DNA of 27,474 bases from Faecalimonas sp. (lineage in GTDB: Bacteria > Bacillota_A > Clostridia > Lachnospirales > Lachnospiraceae): NCBI GenBank assembly GCA_026169575.1, contig JAPFCT010000116.1, positions 1 to 27,474 of the forward strand, given 5' to 3'. The notes below the pieces were generated by a model, which was not told where the DNA came from, made no database searches, and saw only the letters and a program-made list of their open reading frames with translations. Each line of letters begins with the position of its first letter. Position 1 is the first letter of the stretch. Below are positions 1 through 7,962 of this stretch, piece after piece. The position numbers and the translations under genes were made by a program.

Positions 1-194
1 AAATACTCATGCTTGTCCACCTCCTTTCTCGTCACTCCCTGCGTGGGAGTGTGGATTGAAATAAGCCTTACGCGTATACCACCGTCTGCGGAATATAGTC
101 ACTCCCTGCGTGGGAGTGTGGATTGAAATATCGTGATTGACGGAATGCATAGATTGTATGGTGTCACTCCCTGCGTGGGAGTATGGATTAGAAT
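1..194 (+). CRISPR. Type I-C CRISPR array, leader-distal end (partial)
   Basis: Three 32-base repeats are visible at 31-62, 98-129 and 163-194. Each begins GTCACTCCCTGCGTGGGAGT and ends in GTGGATTGAAAT (last copy altered). The spacers are 63-97 (35 bases) and 130-162 (33 bases), and bases 1-30 look like the end of another spacer. The repeat carries the short inverted core ACTCCC...GGGAGT and the ATTGAAA(T) 3' end typical of subtype I-C repeats, which also fixes the + orientation. The third repeat has a G-to-A change and a GA/AG swap near its 3' end, as expected for the decayed leader-distal repeat, so the array continues to the left of the window. No cas gene is present here. The subtype is inferred from the repeat only. 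Confidence 0.93.
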
Positions 195-311
195 ATAAGT
201 ACCATATACGGTAGGTGAATTGAAGATTATCTATGGAGATAAAGAGAATGACAAACTATAACATAAGACATTAAAAGATACCATCAGAAAGATATAATAT
301 ATTTTAATAAG

Positions 312-360
312 ATAAGTAGTGCAGACATTTTACAAAGGAAAAGTTTGTACTACTTATTTT
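312..360 (+). terminator. Hairpin downstream of CRISPR array, possible terminator
   Basis: Arms 312-326 and 343-357 form a continuous 15-base-pair RNA stem with two G-U pairs, a 16-base loop and a short U run (357-360). The two wobble pairs would be A-C mismatches on the opposite strand, so the structure fits RNA made from the + strand, the direction of the CRISPR precursor. It lies about 120 bases past the last repeat. Its role as the array terminator is inferred. Confidence 0.45.
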
Positions 361-612
361 GTAATCAAAGTTTTGTTTCAAAGAATAAGTTTTCTTATTT
401 ATTCTTTTATTAAGAATGTATTATACGTATTTTTATTTACTAAAAATCTATAATTATACTGAAATACAATTTTATAAAGTACAAAATGTGAAGTGCCAGC
501 AAGAATAATTATAATAATATGATTGATATAATATATTTGCTTTTAGAAATATGTGAAAATATACTGCTAATGTATTTAGAACACGAAATTTTTGTGAAAA
601 ATATATTAAAAT

Positions 613-659
613 AAAGTACGTATTTTATGAAATATATCAATGTTAAAAATACGTATTTT
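613..659. promoter_or_regulatory. Paired palindromic operator candidates upstream of EIIC-like gene
   Basis: AAAATACGTATTTT at 646-659 is a perfect 14-base palindrome. AAAGTACGTATTTT at 613-626 is the same sequence with one change. Together they give a direct repeat of TACGTATTTTATGA at 617-630 and 650-663, 33 bases apart. They end 43 bases before the start codon of a gene unit that encodes its own GntR/HutC regulator, a class that binds short palindromes and usually controls adjacent genes. Binding by that regulator is inferred. Confidence 0.55.
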
Positions 660-702
660 ATGATAATATGAAACCATACTAAAAAGAACGGAGGAGATGA
701 CA

Positions 703-2274
703 ATGAAGAAACTCGCAGTGATTGGAAGTAGTGGTGGAAATCTCTATAATCAGGGAGGAAATGATCCGGCAAAAATGATGAGAGAAATATTTGTTCAAGC
801 AGAGTCGGCAGGTATGGAAATTGCTTATGTGCAGTTTATAGGAACGGATACGACGATGGATAATATTTCTCAGAATGCAAAAGCAAGGCTTTGGACATTA
901 GAAGGAGAAAGAGAAGTGTCATGCGGAGAGGATATGACCTTACAGCAGGTGAATGAACAGGCTAAAAAGAATGATGCGGAACTGGCCGGGATGGTGAGAA
1001 ACGGACAGATTGACGGAATGATTTTGCTAAGTTGTGATCCAAAGGGAGTAAATTTTGAGGCACTTACTGAGGCGGCAAAGAAGCAGATTCCACTGGCAGG
1101 AACTGGTGGGACTTCTATGGCAAATACACAGGCGATGGGATGCAGAGTCATTGCAGCTTCGGGAACGACCGGGACAACAAACCGGACAAGGGCAATTTCT
1201 GCTGTTTCAGCTTTTGCGAAAGAATGGAAATTGAAGTACAGTCCGGTTATAGGTGAAACTGCAGGAGGAAAGCAGAATCAGGAAGGCAGTATATGGAAAC
1301 GGATCAACTTCAGGGGAATTATGATGGCATCTATGCCGGGCTTTATTGCAATGGCATTATGCCTTGCTCTTAGCAAGATTCCAGGACTTGGCATGTTGGA
1401 AGATGTATTTAATACATTGGTAGGATTTCTTCCGATTGTTCTTTCAGCGATTGCGGCCAAGCAGATTTCTGGTCTGGATGAGGTTGGGATTGTAGCGGGA
1501 ATTGTAGGAGGAGCATTGTCTGTCGATGGCGGTATTATTGGAGGAATGATTGTTGGTATTTTAGCTGGAATTTTTTCTTATTACATTATCTCTATTTGCT
1601 TTAAATACAAAGTGCCGGGAACGACTGCTAATATAGCAGCAGGAGGTGTTGCAGGTCTTGTGGCAGGATTTATAGGGATGTTTCTTGTGGCGCCGGCAGC
1701 GTCATGGGGAGGAAATATGATCAAAGCAGCGATTGACTGGGCACTCGACTATAATGCGGTTCTTGCAGGAGGCATTGCGGGATTTACCATTTGGTTTGCA
1801 ATTATAGGCGGGGTGTATCATGCGGCGATTCTTCCAATAGTGCTTTTGGAAATGGAGGCTTCAGGTTATAGTTTTCTCGGATGTATTGATCTGTGTTGTC
1901 TGATCATGGTATGTGCGGGAATTCAGCTTGCAAATATTGTTGCTCCTAGAAAAACAAGTGACAGGGTTGCAAGTATTCCGAATCTGATTATCAATCTGGC
2001 ATTTGGAACCTTTGCGGAAGCAGCCTATCCTTTTATGTTTTCCAGCAAGAAAGTATTCGCTTCCACAATTGCGGCAGCAACGTTCAGTGGACTTTTGATA
2101 GGGGCGCTCAATGTAAAATGTACGGCATATGTTCCTTGCTTTATGGCGCCGTTTTTATCGAACAGTAAAGTTTTGGAAGCAATAATCTGTATGGTATTTT
2201 CTGTATTTGCCGCATTTATTTTGACAGCGTTTTGTAACAAAATAGAAAGAGGCAAAGAGAAAGCAGCAGAGTAG
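703..2274 (+). CDS. Fructose-PTS EIIC-like membrane protein with soluble N-terminal domain
   Basis: Two parts are visible in the 523-residue product. Residues 1 to about 195 are soluble and Rossmann-like, opening KKLAVIGSSGGN and later carrying the glycine/threonine-rich GTGGTSMANTQ and SGTTGTTNRT. The rest is about 9-10 hydrophobic segments with Gly-rich turns (GIVAGIVGGALSVDGGIIGG, then GGMIVGILAGIF) that resemble the EIIC permease of the fructose/mannitol PTS family. No EIIA or EIIB motif is recognisable, and none is encoded nearby. ATG 703 is preferred over ATG 697 because GGAGGAG (690-696) is then 6 bases away. The next gene follows after 61 bases, probably in the same transcript. Likely role: uptake of a sugar or sugar-like substrate across the cytoplasmic membrane. 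Substrate, energy source and the job of the N-terminal domain are unknown to me. Confidence 0.62.
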   Translation: MKKLAVIGSSGGNLYNQGGNDPAKMMREIFVQAESAGMEIAYVQFIGTDTTMDNISQNAKARLWTLEGEREVSCGEDMTLQQVNEQAKKNDAELAGMVRNGQIDGMILLSCDPKGVNFEALTEAAKKQIPLAGTGGTSMANTQAMGCRVIAASGTTGTTNRTRAISAVSAFAKEWKLKYSPVIGETAGGKQNQEGSIWKRINFRGIMMASMPGFIAMALCLALSKIPGLGMLEDVFNTLVGFLPIVLSAIAAKQISGLDEVGIVAGIVGGALSVDGGIIGGMIVGILAGIFSYYIISICFKYKVPGTTANIAAGGVAGLVAGFIGMFLVAPAASWGGNMIKAAIDWALDYNAVLAGGIAGFTIWFAIIGGVYHAAILPIVLLEMEASGYSFLGCIDLCCLIMVCAGIQLANIVAPRKTSDRVASIPNLIINLAFGTFAEAAYPFMFSSKKVFASTIAAATFSGLLIGALNVKCTAYVPCFMAPFLSNSKVLEAIICMVFSVFAAFILTAFCNKIERGKEKAAE

Positions 2275-2335
2275 AAGAATCGATTTGGAAAGGAAATATT
2301 TTCTATAAATAAGATAAAAACTGGAGGGAAAAAGG

Positions 2336-3175
2336 ATGTTTCAAAATGACATGAACAGAAAAATGCAATTTAGTATGGAAAAGGTAAGAAAAGCATTGGA
2401 GAAAGGAAATGGGCATACAATCCTGAGTACAGGGATTACAGGGGATGATGCGAGAATGGCAAAGGCAGCGGTGGATGCCGGAGTCAGTATGCTGGAGCCA
2501 AATCATCCGGCTCTTGCTCTGGCGAGAGGATACAAAGGAGTTACATCTATGCACGAAGCAGAAAAAATCCGACATGAGATTTCAGTTTCGCAGATGGCGG
2601 AAGTGACGAAAGGAATCCGGAACGTAGTTGGAAATGAGATCTATATTACAGTTGGAATTCCAGGAGGGTTTACGGAAATCATGCCGACGCCGATTCGAGA
2701 GGAGGATTTTATAAAAATAGCAAGAAGTGGGGCAGATGGACTTCATACGCATAAATCAAGTCTGGGGGATCTGGAAGAACTTGTAGCTGCAGCGCATAAA
2801 TATGGGCTCTGTGTAGATGCCTATATTGGTCTCCCGACAGATTTGCATACATTTGGGATTTCAGCAGAACAGCCAGAAGAAGTGGAGAAAACAGCAAAAA
2901 GAATGGAAAGTATCGGTGTCGATATGATTGGAATGATGACCGGAATGAGCTACGAAGGAGTGGAAGCAGGAAAAATACATCCATTTTTAAAAGAACGGCT
3001 CTGTGCTATGGTAGAAGCCGTACATGTTCCGACACTTGCGGAGGGAGGAATTAATTTGGAAAATTTTGAGGCATTCAAAGAGACGGGGGTAAATATTTTA
3101 GTGGTTGGCACAGCGATTGATAAAATGGCAGAGATGGCTGTGGAAAAGGCAATCCGGGGATTTTTGGCTGTTTGA
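2336..3175 (+). CDS. Phosphate-binding TIM-barrel enzyme (NanE/HisA/RPE-like superfamily)
   Basis: A 279-residue soluble protein that reads as an alternating beta/alpha barrel. Near the end, PTLAEGGINLENFEAF followed by VNILVVGTAID is the glycine-rich phosphate-binding signature of ribulose-phosphate-binding barrels such as NanE, HisA and KGPDC-type enzymes. Other likely active-site stretches are GADGLHTHKSSLGD and DMIGMMTGMSYEG. It sits between a sugar-permease-like gene and a GntR regulator, so it probably acts on the phosphorylated form of the transported compound as an epimerase, isomerase or aldolase. The reaction cannot be told from sequence. GGAGGG at 2323-2328 lies 7 bases before ATG 2336. 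Confidence 0.62.
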   Translation: MFQNDMNRKMQFSMEKVRKALEKGNGHTILSTGITGDDARMAKAAVDAGVSMLEPNHPALALARGYKGVTSMHEAEKIRHEISVSQMAEVTKGIRNVVGNEIYITVGIPGGFTEIMPTPIREEDFIKIARSGADGLHTHKSSLGDLEELVAAAHKYGLCVDAYIGLPTDLHTFGISAEQPEEVEKTAKRMESIGVDMIGMMTGMSYEGVEAGKIHPFLKERLCAMVEAVHVPTLAEGGINLENFEAFKETGVNILVVGTAIDKMAEMAVEKAIRGFLAV

Positions 3176-3236
3176 TCTGTAGTCGAAAAGGTAAAAGAAG
3201 GCTGCTGAAAAGTGGATAAAATATAGGGAACAATAT

Positions 3237-3264
3237 TTGCAGATAGCGTTTTTTTTGTTATGAT
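3237..3264 (+). promoter_or_regulatory. Candidate sigma-A promoter of the GntR gene
   Basis: TTGCAG (3237-3242) and TATGAT (3259-3264) are separated by 16 bases, just ahead of the GntR gene. This would give the regulator its own transcript in addition to readthrough from upstream. The -35 box is weak. Confidence 0.45.
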
Positions 3265-3289
3265 ATATTTAAATGTGAGGAGGAAAAAC

Positions 3290-4015
3290 ATGGAAAAAAA
3301 TCAGGCAAAATTTCGCTATCTGTTAATTTATGAGGATATGAAATCAAAGATAGAGAGTGGAGAATATGCTGCAGGAACGAAGCTGAAGACTGAAAAGGAA
3401 TATCAGGAACTGTATCAGGCGAGCAGAGATACTGTCAGAAAGGCTTTTGGAAAATTGGAAAATGAGGATTATATCGTCAGAAAAGCAGCAGTCGGTACCT
3501 TTGTAAAGCAGAAAAAATCGGATTATGGACTGACAAAATTAGAAAGTTTTACAGAACAGATGAGAAAGAGAAATGTGGTTCCATCTTCTGAATTTATTTC
3601 GATAGAACTATCGGCACTGTCAAATCAGCATATTTTAAAAGAACTTCATTTAGAGTCCTCAGAAAAATGCTATAAGATTGTCAGGATCAGGAAAGGTGAT
3701 GGACAGCCGATGGCATATGAAATTAATTATGTGCCGGAGAGACTGTGTCCAGACATTCAGAAACATTTAGATGATCATAGTTCACTCTACGAAATCTATG
3801 AAAAAGAATATCGCTTGAAGCTGGGACACGGAAAAGTTCGGTTGGAAGCAGAACTTCCGTCTCAGAAGGTACAGGAAAGTCTTCAAATTACACATGATTC
3901 ACCAGTGTTAAAGATGGAGTGCGTTGCGTTTTTAGACTCCGGGATGCCGCTATATTATGTGGAATGCTATTATATTGGAGAAAAATACTTCTTTTCTACA
4001 GTAATGCCGAGATAA
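3290..4015 (+). CDS. GntR family regulator, HutC/UTRA type
   Basis: A 241-residue repressor-like protein. Residues about 8-70 are the GntR winged helix (KSKIESGEYAAGTKLKTEKE, then SRDTVRKAFGKLENEDYIVR and the wing VGTFV). Residues about 85-238 are the UTRA effector domain, which in this family binds a small metabolite, often a sugar phosphate. ATG 3290 is chosen over ATG 3260 because GAGGAGG (3277-3283) lies 6 bases upstream, and the longer frame would start inside the -10 box. It closes the EIIC-like/TIM-barrel unit and probably controls it through the palindromes at 613-659. The ligand is likely the substrate of the TIM-barrel enzyme; this is inferred from position. Confidence 0.9.
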   Translation: MEKNQAKFRYLLIYEDMKSKIESGEYAAGTKLKTEKEYQELYQASRDTVRKAFGKLENEDYIVRKAAVGTFVKQKKSDYGLTKLESFTEQMRKRNVVPSSEFISIELSALSNQHILKELHLESSEKCYKIVRIRKGDGQPMAYEINYVPERLCPDIQKHLDDHSSLYEIYEKEYRLKLGHGKVRLEAELPSQKVQESLQITHDSPVLKMECVAFLDSGMPLYYVECYYIGEKYFFSTVMPR

Positions 4016-4077
4016 GTTTAAAAAATGCGGGAGAGAAAAGGAGTGAACGGTGCCGGAGGGAAGAGCAGAAGTTCAAA

Positions 4078-4106
4078 TTGCAAATCTTCCCCCTTTATAG
4101 TATCAT
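4078..4106 (+). promoter_or_regulatory. Candidate promoter of the parvulin gene
   Basis: TTGCAA (4078-4083) and TATCAT (4101-4106) with an ideal 17-base spacer, 40 bases before the start codon. A GGGAAGA/TCTTCCC inverted repeat overlaps it and may help end the GntR transcript, but it has no proper T run. Confidence 0.5.
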
Positions 4107-4145
4107 ATTCCCATAATGAATTTTTGAAACAAAAGGAGAAAGATC

Positions 4146-4886
4146 ATGAGTAATGAAGTTTTAGCAGTCGTTGCAGGTAAGGAAATTACAAATGCGGAGC
4201 TGGATGCATTTTTACAGAATGCGCCGAGAGAACAGCAGGCATATGTGACAAATCCGCAGTTCAGACAGCAGTATTTGGAGCAGTTGATCTCTTTACATTT
4301 ATTTGCGCAGGCAGGAGAGGATGCAAAGCTTGAGGAGACTGAGGAATTTGCGAAGATTTTAGAAAATGCGAAGAGAGATATTCTTGCGCAGCTCGCGATG
4401 AGAGAGACATTAAAGGATGTGACTGTGACAGATGAGGAAGTGGCAGCTTACTATGAGGAAAATAAGCAACAGTTTACAAAGGGAGAGACTGTCAGTGCAA
4501 AACATATTTTAGTAGATTCAGAAGAAAAGTGTACTTCTGTTCTGGAGTCTATTACAAGTGGAGAGAAAGCATTCGAGGATGCTGCAAAAGAAGTTTCCAC
4601 CTGTCCGTCCGGTGCAAGAGGAGGAGACCTCGGAGAATTTGGAAAGGGACAGATGGTAAAAGAATTTGAGGAAGCAGCATTTACAGCTGAGATCGGTCAT
4701 GTGGTAGGACCGGTAAAGACACAGTTTGGTTATCATCTGATCAAAGTTGAGAAGAAAAATGAGGCAGCTGTGGCATCTTTTGATGAGGTAAAAGATGCGA
4801 TCAGAAGAAATCTGATTCAGCAGAAGCAAAATGCCGCATACAGTGCAAAGGTTCAGGAACTGAAAGAAAAATATTTACAGAAATAA
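4146..4886 (+). CDS. Parvulin-type peptidylprolyl isomerase, cytosolic
   Basis: A 246-residue protein with an N-terminal SurA/PrsA-like helical region (about 1-105) and a rotamase (PpiC) domain at about 112-205. The domain shows the usual parvulin pattern: SAKHILV at its start, CPSGARGGDLGEFGKGQMVKE in the middle, and GPVKTQFGYHLIKVE at its end. Parvulins catalyse cis-trans isomerisation of prolyl bonds and assist folding. Unlike PrsA there is no signal peptide or lipobox; the N-terminus is MSNEVLAVVAGKEIT, so it should act in the cytosol. AAGGAG lies just upstream of ATG 4146. It is monocistronic, with its own promoter and a hairpin after the stop. Confidence 0.93.
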   Translation: MSNEVLAVVAGKEITNAELDAFLQNAPREQQAYVTNPQFRQQYLEQLISLHLFAQAGEDAKLEETEEFAKILENAKRDILAQLAMRETLKDVTVTDEEVAAYYEENKQQFTKGETVSAKHILVDSEEKCTSVLESITSGEKAFEDAAKEVSTCPSGARGGDLGEFGKGQMVKEFEEAAFTAEIGHVVGPVKTQFGYHLIKVEKKNEAAVASFDEVKDAIRRNLIQQKQNAAYSAKVQELKEKYLQK

Positions 4887-4900
4887 ATGAGTGATAGGAA

Positions 4901-4946
4901 GAATGCCGCAAAAGTGATCGCAGGAAGCGCTTTGCGGCATTCTTTG
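4901..4946. terminator. Terminator between convergent parvulin and ABC permease genes
   Basis: GAATGCCGCAAA (4901-4912) and its exact complement (4931-4942) form a 12-base-pair stem with an 18-base loop, followed by TTT. It lies between two convergent genes and could stop both. The T tract is short on both sides. Confidence 0.65.
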
Positions 4947-4961
4947 TGTATTCAGATGAAA

Positions 4962-7091
4962 TTATGCTTCAGAGCTGGTTTGGATTCCCAGCATCTGTTT
5001 CATCTTGCGGATCGTTGTATTGTATACGATCCAGATGATCAGGACGAGTGCGAACAAAAGTGCCAGGCACACAAGCAGTGAAGCGATTTCAGTGTAAGAA
5101 AGGATGCTGTCATTTGCGTACATGATCATGGTGAAGAAGAGGTACATGGCGACCATTCCGACGATGGAAGGTGTAAAGAAGATTTTTCTCGTCTGTGCCT
5201 TTACTTCTTTTGTGAGGAATGCAGGGGAAGCACCGAGGCGTTTCAGGTCCTCAAAGACGTAGCGGTTGTTCAGAACGATGGAAATACTTCTTGTATAGCA
5301 GATGATCAGAGCCGCCATGACACAGATGATCGTGATAAAGAGGAACAGCATCAGATAAACTGCCGTTGTGCGGATGAAATCAGTGGAGTCCAGCATTCTA
5401 AAGGAAGGCATATATTTCCATCCGAACCGGAAATTGCTTCCGTCACAGTCCGCATAATCTACTTTTGCCTCGGAGGCATATTCAGGTTCGTCGAGATAAT
5501 AGCTTTCTCCGTCTACGGAACGGCCATATTTGACAACGCGGTCATAGCCTGATGAGACCGCATATTTTTCTCCGAGAGCATCCATAAAAACATGGAAGAG
5601 TTTGTCGGCGAATTCGTAGTTGTCTTCTCCGTCAATGTTAAACAGAACGTGATGCTCTTTCCATTCATCATCCAGACCGAATGCTATCTTTTCATAGTCT
5701 GCATCGTTTAGGACATAGTAATTCGAGCGTCCGGAGAACAGACCGTAATGAACATAGCCGTCAAAGGTGACCGGAAGTTTTTCCATCGTTGTCATGTTGA
5801 TGATCTGATCTGCATCGGAGGCAAGCCAGTAGGTGTCGGTCTCATCCGCATTGGAAACAGCCTTGTATGTTCCGGGTGCAACTTCTGTCTCCTGCCCAGT
5901 CAGAAATTCAAAAGCGGAGGCGGTAAGGAAAGTTCCTTCGTTGGCAAATTCTTCATAGACCGTGTAGAGTTTTCCATCGTCTGTCGTTCGTTCTACCGTA
6001 GTTGACATGCCGAGAAGAATCGTTGCCTGTTCCTTGTAATCTTTGATCGAGAGGTCATAATCGCTGGCAAGACTGGCGATTTCCTCTTTTCCCGGAACCG
6101 GCTGACCGACCGGACAGTGGAAAGAATAATCATATGGGGTGGCTTTCACCTGCATCGCCTGACTGGTCTCGAGTGTTGGGATATAGAACAGTGCAAAGGC
6201 GCCGCCTGCTACGAGCAGTGCGATGACCATCATATTATTTACGGTCTGTTTTCCCTGAAATTTCATCATACTGCGCGAGATGATTCCTTTGTATGGGTGT
6301 TTTTTATGTCTTCCGAACCCATGCACAACGATGTGCAGAAGGAACATATACAGACCGATGAAGAGCGGTATGTAAAGCAGAGGCAAAAATGGAGAGGAAA
6401 AGCGCCGGAATACTGTCTGATAAATCTGTGGTCCAAAATATCCTGCGGTTCCTCCGAGGATCATCAGGAAAATACCGACAGAGGCATACCATGGCTTCAC
6501 ATCCCTCACCGGTTCGTTTTTGTGCTCTTCATTGACTACATCCATAATGTTCGTGCGGTGGAGTGTCCGTCTTCCGAGGGAGAAAGCAAAAAGGAGTACG
6601 ATCAGTACAAAGGCTGCCGGGATCAAAAGACAGCGAAAGTCCAGAACTAAAACCATCTCATCGCTGTCTACGACAAGCAGACGGAAGAGCTGCCAGATCG
6701 ACCAGGCAAATGGAATGCCGAGTGCGGTCCCGAGAAGGGAAGCGCTGAGGGAGGTAACTGCAGTATCTTTGTACAAATGATTCCGCAGTACCTTTTTTGA
6801 AGTTCCAAGTGCGAGAAAGATCCCGAGTTCTCTTGACTTCATGCGGAAGAAGATATTTCCGGCATAGATGGTGAAGATCACACATCCGACGCAGGCGAGT
6901 GCGAAGATCATCATTGCCTGTTTTCTGCTGTCGCCGCCCTCCGGAAGAACGAGAAGGACAGTTGGCGAGGTGAGAATGGCGGAATAAGCGGTAATCAATA
7001 ATAATGCCACAAAATTACAGACAAAGTACAGTGTATAATTTTTCCGGTTCTTTTTTCTTAAAGCAGAAAAAGTATCAGTTAAGGTTTTCAT
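4962..7091 (-). CDS. ABC transporter permease, FtsX/BceB-like
   Basis: A 709-residue membrane protein. The first segment is at about 20-42. The FtsX/MacB-type region RMKSRELGIFLALGTSKK is at about 83-100. Several more helices follow up to residue about 310, then a large non-membrane loop (about 315-570) and three closing helices (about 580-700). One FtsX region near each end with a large extracellular domain is the architecture of BceB-type permeases, which remove or sense peptide antibiotics, usually with a cognate two-component system. The start overlaps the end of the ATPase gene by 17 bases and AGGAGG precedes it, so the two are translationally coupled. The divergent LytTR/GHKL pair is the likely partner. 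The substrate is unknown. Confidence 0.85.
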   Translation of the reverse strand: MKTLTDTFSALRKKNRKNYTLYFVCNFVALLLITAYSAILTSPTVLLVLPEGGDSRKQAMMIFALACVGCVIFTIYAGNIFFRMKSRELGIFLALGTSKKVLRNHLYKDTAVTSLSASLLGTALGIPFAWSIWQLFRLLVVDSDEMVLVLDFRCLLIPAAFVLIVLLFAFSLGRRTLHRTNIMDVVNEEHKNEPVRDVKPWYASVGIFLMILGGTAGYFGPQIYQTVFRRFSSPFLPLLYIPLFIGLYMFLLHIVVHGFGRHKKHPYKGIISRSMMKFQGKQTVNNMMVIALLVAGGAFALFYIPTLETSQAMQVKATPYDYSFHCPVGQPVPGKEEIASLASDYDLSIKDYKEQATILLGMSTTVERTTDDGKLYTVYEEFANEGTFLTASAFEFLTGQETEVAPGTYKAVSNADETDTYWLASDADQIINMTTMEKLPVTFDGYVHYGLFSGRSNYYVLNDADYEKIAFGLDDEWKEHHVLFNIDGEDNYEFADKLFHVFMDALGEKYAVSSGYDRVVKYGRSVDGESYYLDEPEYASEAKVDYADCDGSNFRFGWKYMPSFRMLDSTDFIRTTAVYLMLFLFITIICVMAALIICYTRSISIVLNNRYVFEDLKRLGASPAFLTKEVKAQTRKIFFTPSIVGMVAMYLFFTMIMYANDSILSYTEIASLLVCLALLFALVLIIWIVYNTTIRKMKQMLGIQTSSEA

Positions 7092-7848
7092 CGTCAGTTT
7101 CCTCCTCTTCTAAAGTATTCATCTGTTTTAATTCTTCTAAAAGCGCATCGTGAAAATCATGCTGGGAACCATTCCGTTCCATATTTTTGTAGACAATCCC
7201 GTCTTTGAGCAGGATAACGCGGTCGCAGAAGGAAGCAGAAAAACTGTCGTGAGTTACCATGAAGATCGTCGCTTTCAGAGAAGCTTTTGCTTCCAGAAAA
7301 GAATCAATGACGGCGCGGCTGGATTTGGAGTCAAGATTTCCGGTCGGCTCATCTGCGAGGATCAGAAGAGGAGAGTTGATCAGCGCTCTTGCAACTGCGG
7401 TCCGCTGCCGTTCTCCGCCGGAGATTTCTGCCGGATATTTGCCGGCAATATGCTCGATGCCAAACAGGCTGCAGAGCCGGTCTGCCATCGCCTCTTCTTT
7501 TCTGCCCACATTTCCGCGGATGATCGCAGGGAGTAAGATGTTTTGCCGTACGGTCAGCCCGTCAAGCAGCATAAAATCCTGAAAGACAAACCCAAGTTTT
7601 TCATTTCGGATATGGGCAAGTTCATCTTCGGGCAAGCCTTTTAATTCTTTTTGTCCGAGCGTGATCTTCCCCTCCTCAAACGGAATGTAGCAGGAGATGC
7701 AGTTTAAAAGGGTACTTTTCCCGGAGCCGGATGGTCCCATGACAGCGACAAACTCTCCCTGCGCAACGCTGAGACTGACTCCTTTTAACACCTCGTAGCT
7801 GGCCGATCCGACCTGATAAGACTTATGAAGATTTTTTACATACAGCAT
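7075..7848 (-). CDS. ABC transporter ATP-binding protein (MacB/BceA-like)
   Basis: A 257-residue ATPase. The Walker A motif GPSGSGKS is at residues 38-45, the Q-loop is in FVFQDFMLLDGLTV (about 88-101), the signature ISGGERQRTAVARAL starts at about 142, Walker B LLILADEPTGNLDS is at 161-174, and the switch histidine is in MVTHD. The Q-loop and DEPTGNLD pattern fit the LolD/MacB/BceA group that pairs with FtsX permeases. The open frame extends upstream to 8142, but AAAGGTGG and MLYVKNLHKSYQ mark ATG 7848 as the start. The gene ends inside the permease start. It energises the 709-residue permease. Confidence 0.93.
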   Translation of the reverse strand: MLYVKNLHKSYQVGSASYEVLKGVSLSVAQGEFVAVMGPSGSGKSTLLNCISCYIPFEEGKITLGQKELKGLPEDELAHIRNEKLGFVFQDFMLLDGLTVRQNILLPAIIRGNVGRKEEAMADRLCSLFGIEHIAGKYPAEISGGERQRTAVARALINSPLLILADEPTGNLDSKSSRAVIDSFLEAKASLKATIFMVTHDSFSASFCDRVILLKDGIVYKNMERNGSQHDFHDALLEELKQMNTLEEEETDDENLN

Positions 7849-7896
7849 AAAAATACCACCTTTCTGAATTGTATAAATAAAATTTGTATCGACAGA

Positions 7897-7928
7897 ATCC
7901 GGGAGGGGCGAATCTGCTGCTCCCGGAT
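7897..7928 (-). promoter_or_regulatory. Inverted repeat in the ABC operon leader
   Basis: ATCCGGGAG (7897-7905) and CTCCCGGAT (7920-7928) are exact inverted arms around 14 bases. The repeat lies between the candidate -10 box (7954-7959) and the ATPase start. It could be an operator or an RNA hairpin in the 5' leader. No U run follows, so it is not an ordinary terminator. Confidence 0.45.
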
Positions 7929-7953
7929 CATTCTTCTGTGCTGTTGTTAAAAA

Positions 7954-7962
7954 AGTATAGCA
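7954..7962 (-). promoter_or_regulatory. Extended -10 promoter of the ABC operon
   Basis: On the minus strand TGCTATACT gives an extended -10 element. No good -35 box is seen, which suits a promoter that needs an activator such as the nearby LytTR regulator. It leaves a 5' leader of roughly 100 bases. Confidence 0.45.

Larger units (their letters stand above)
195..702. other. AT-rich intergenic gap between CRISPR array and EIIC-like gene
   Basis: About 500 very AT-rich bases without a credible gene. The only open frame, on the minus strand at 509-772, is low-complexity Phe/Ile/Tyr/Ser and overlaps the start of the next gene, so it is not called. The stretch holds the hairpin at 312-357 and the palindromic operator candidates at 613-626 and 646-659, listed separately. 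A weaker ATACGTAT core also occurs at 423-430. Confidence 0.6.

Noticed and set aside
382..406. Short AGAATAAG/CTTATTTATTCT inverted repeat
   Set aside because: Only six contiguous pairs in very AT-rich DNA; expected by chance.
509..772. Minus-strand frame of 87 residues upstream of the EIIC-like gene
   Set aside because: Low-complexity Phe/Ile/Tyr composition from AT-rich DNA and overlap with the start of a well-supported gene.
3919..4116. Plus-strand frame of 65 residues across the end of the GntR gene
   Set aside because: It lies mostly inside the UTRA coding region in another frame and runs through the parvulin promoter.
4887..5081. Plus-strand frame after the parvulin gene
   Set aside because: It spans the terminator hairpin and overlaps the end of the ABC permease on the other strand.
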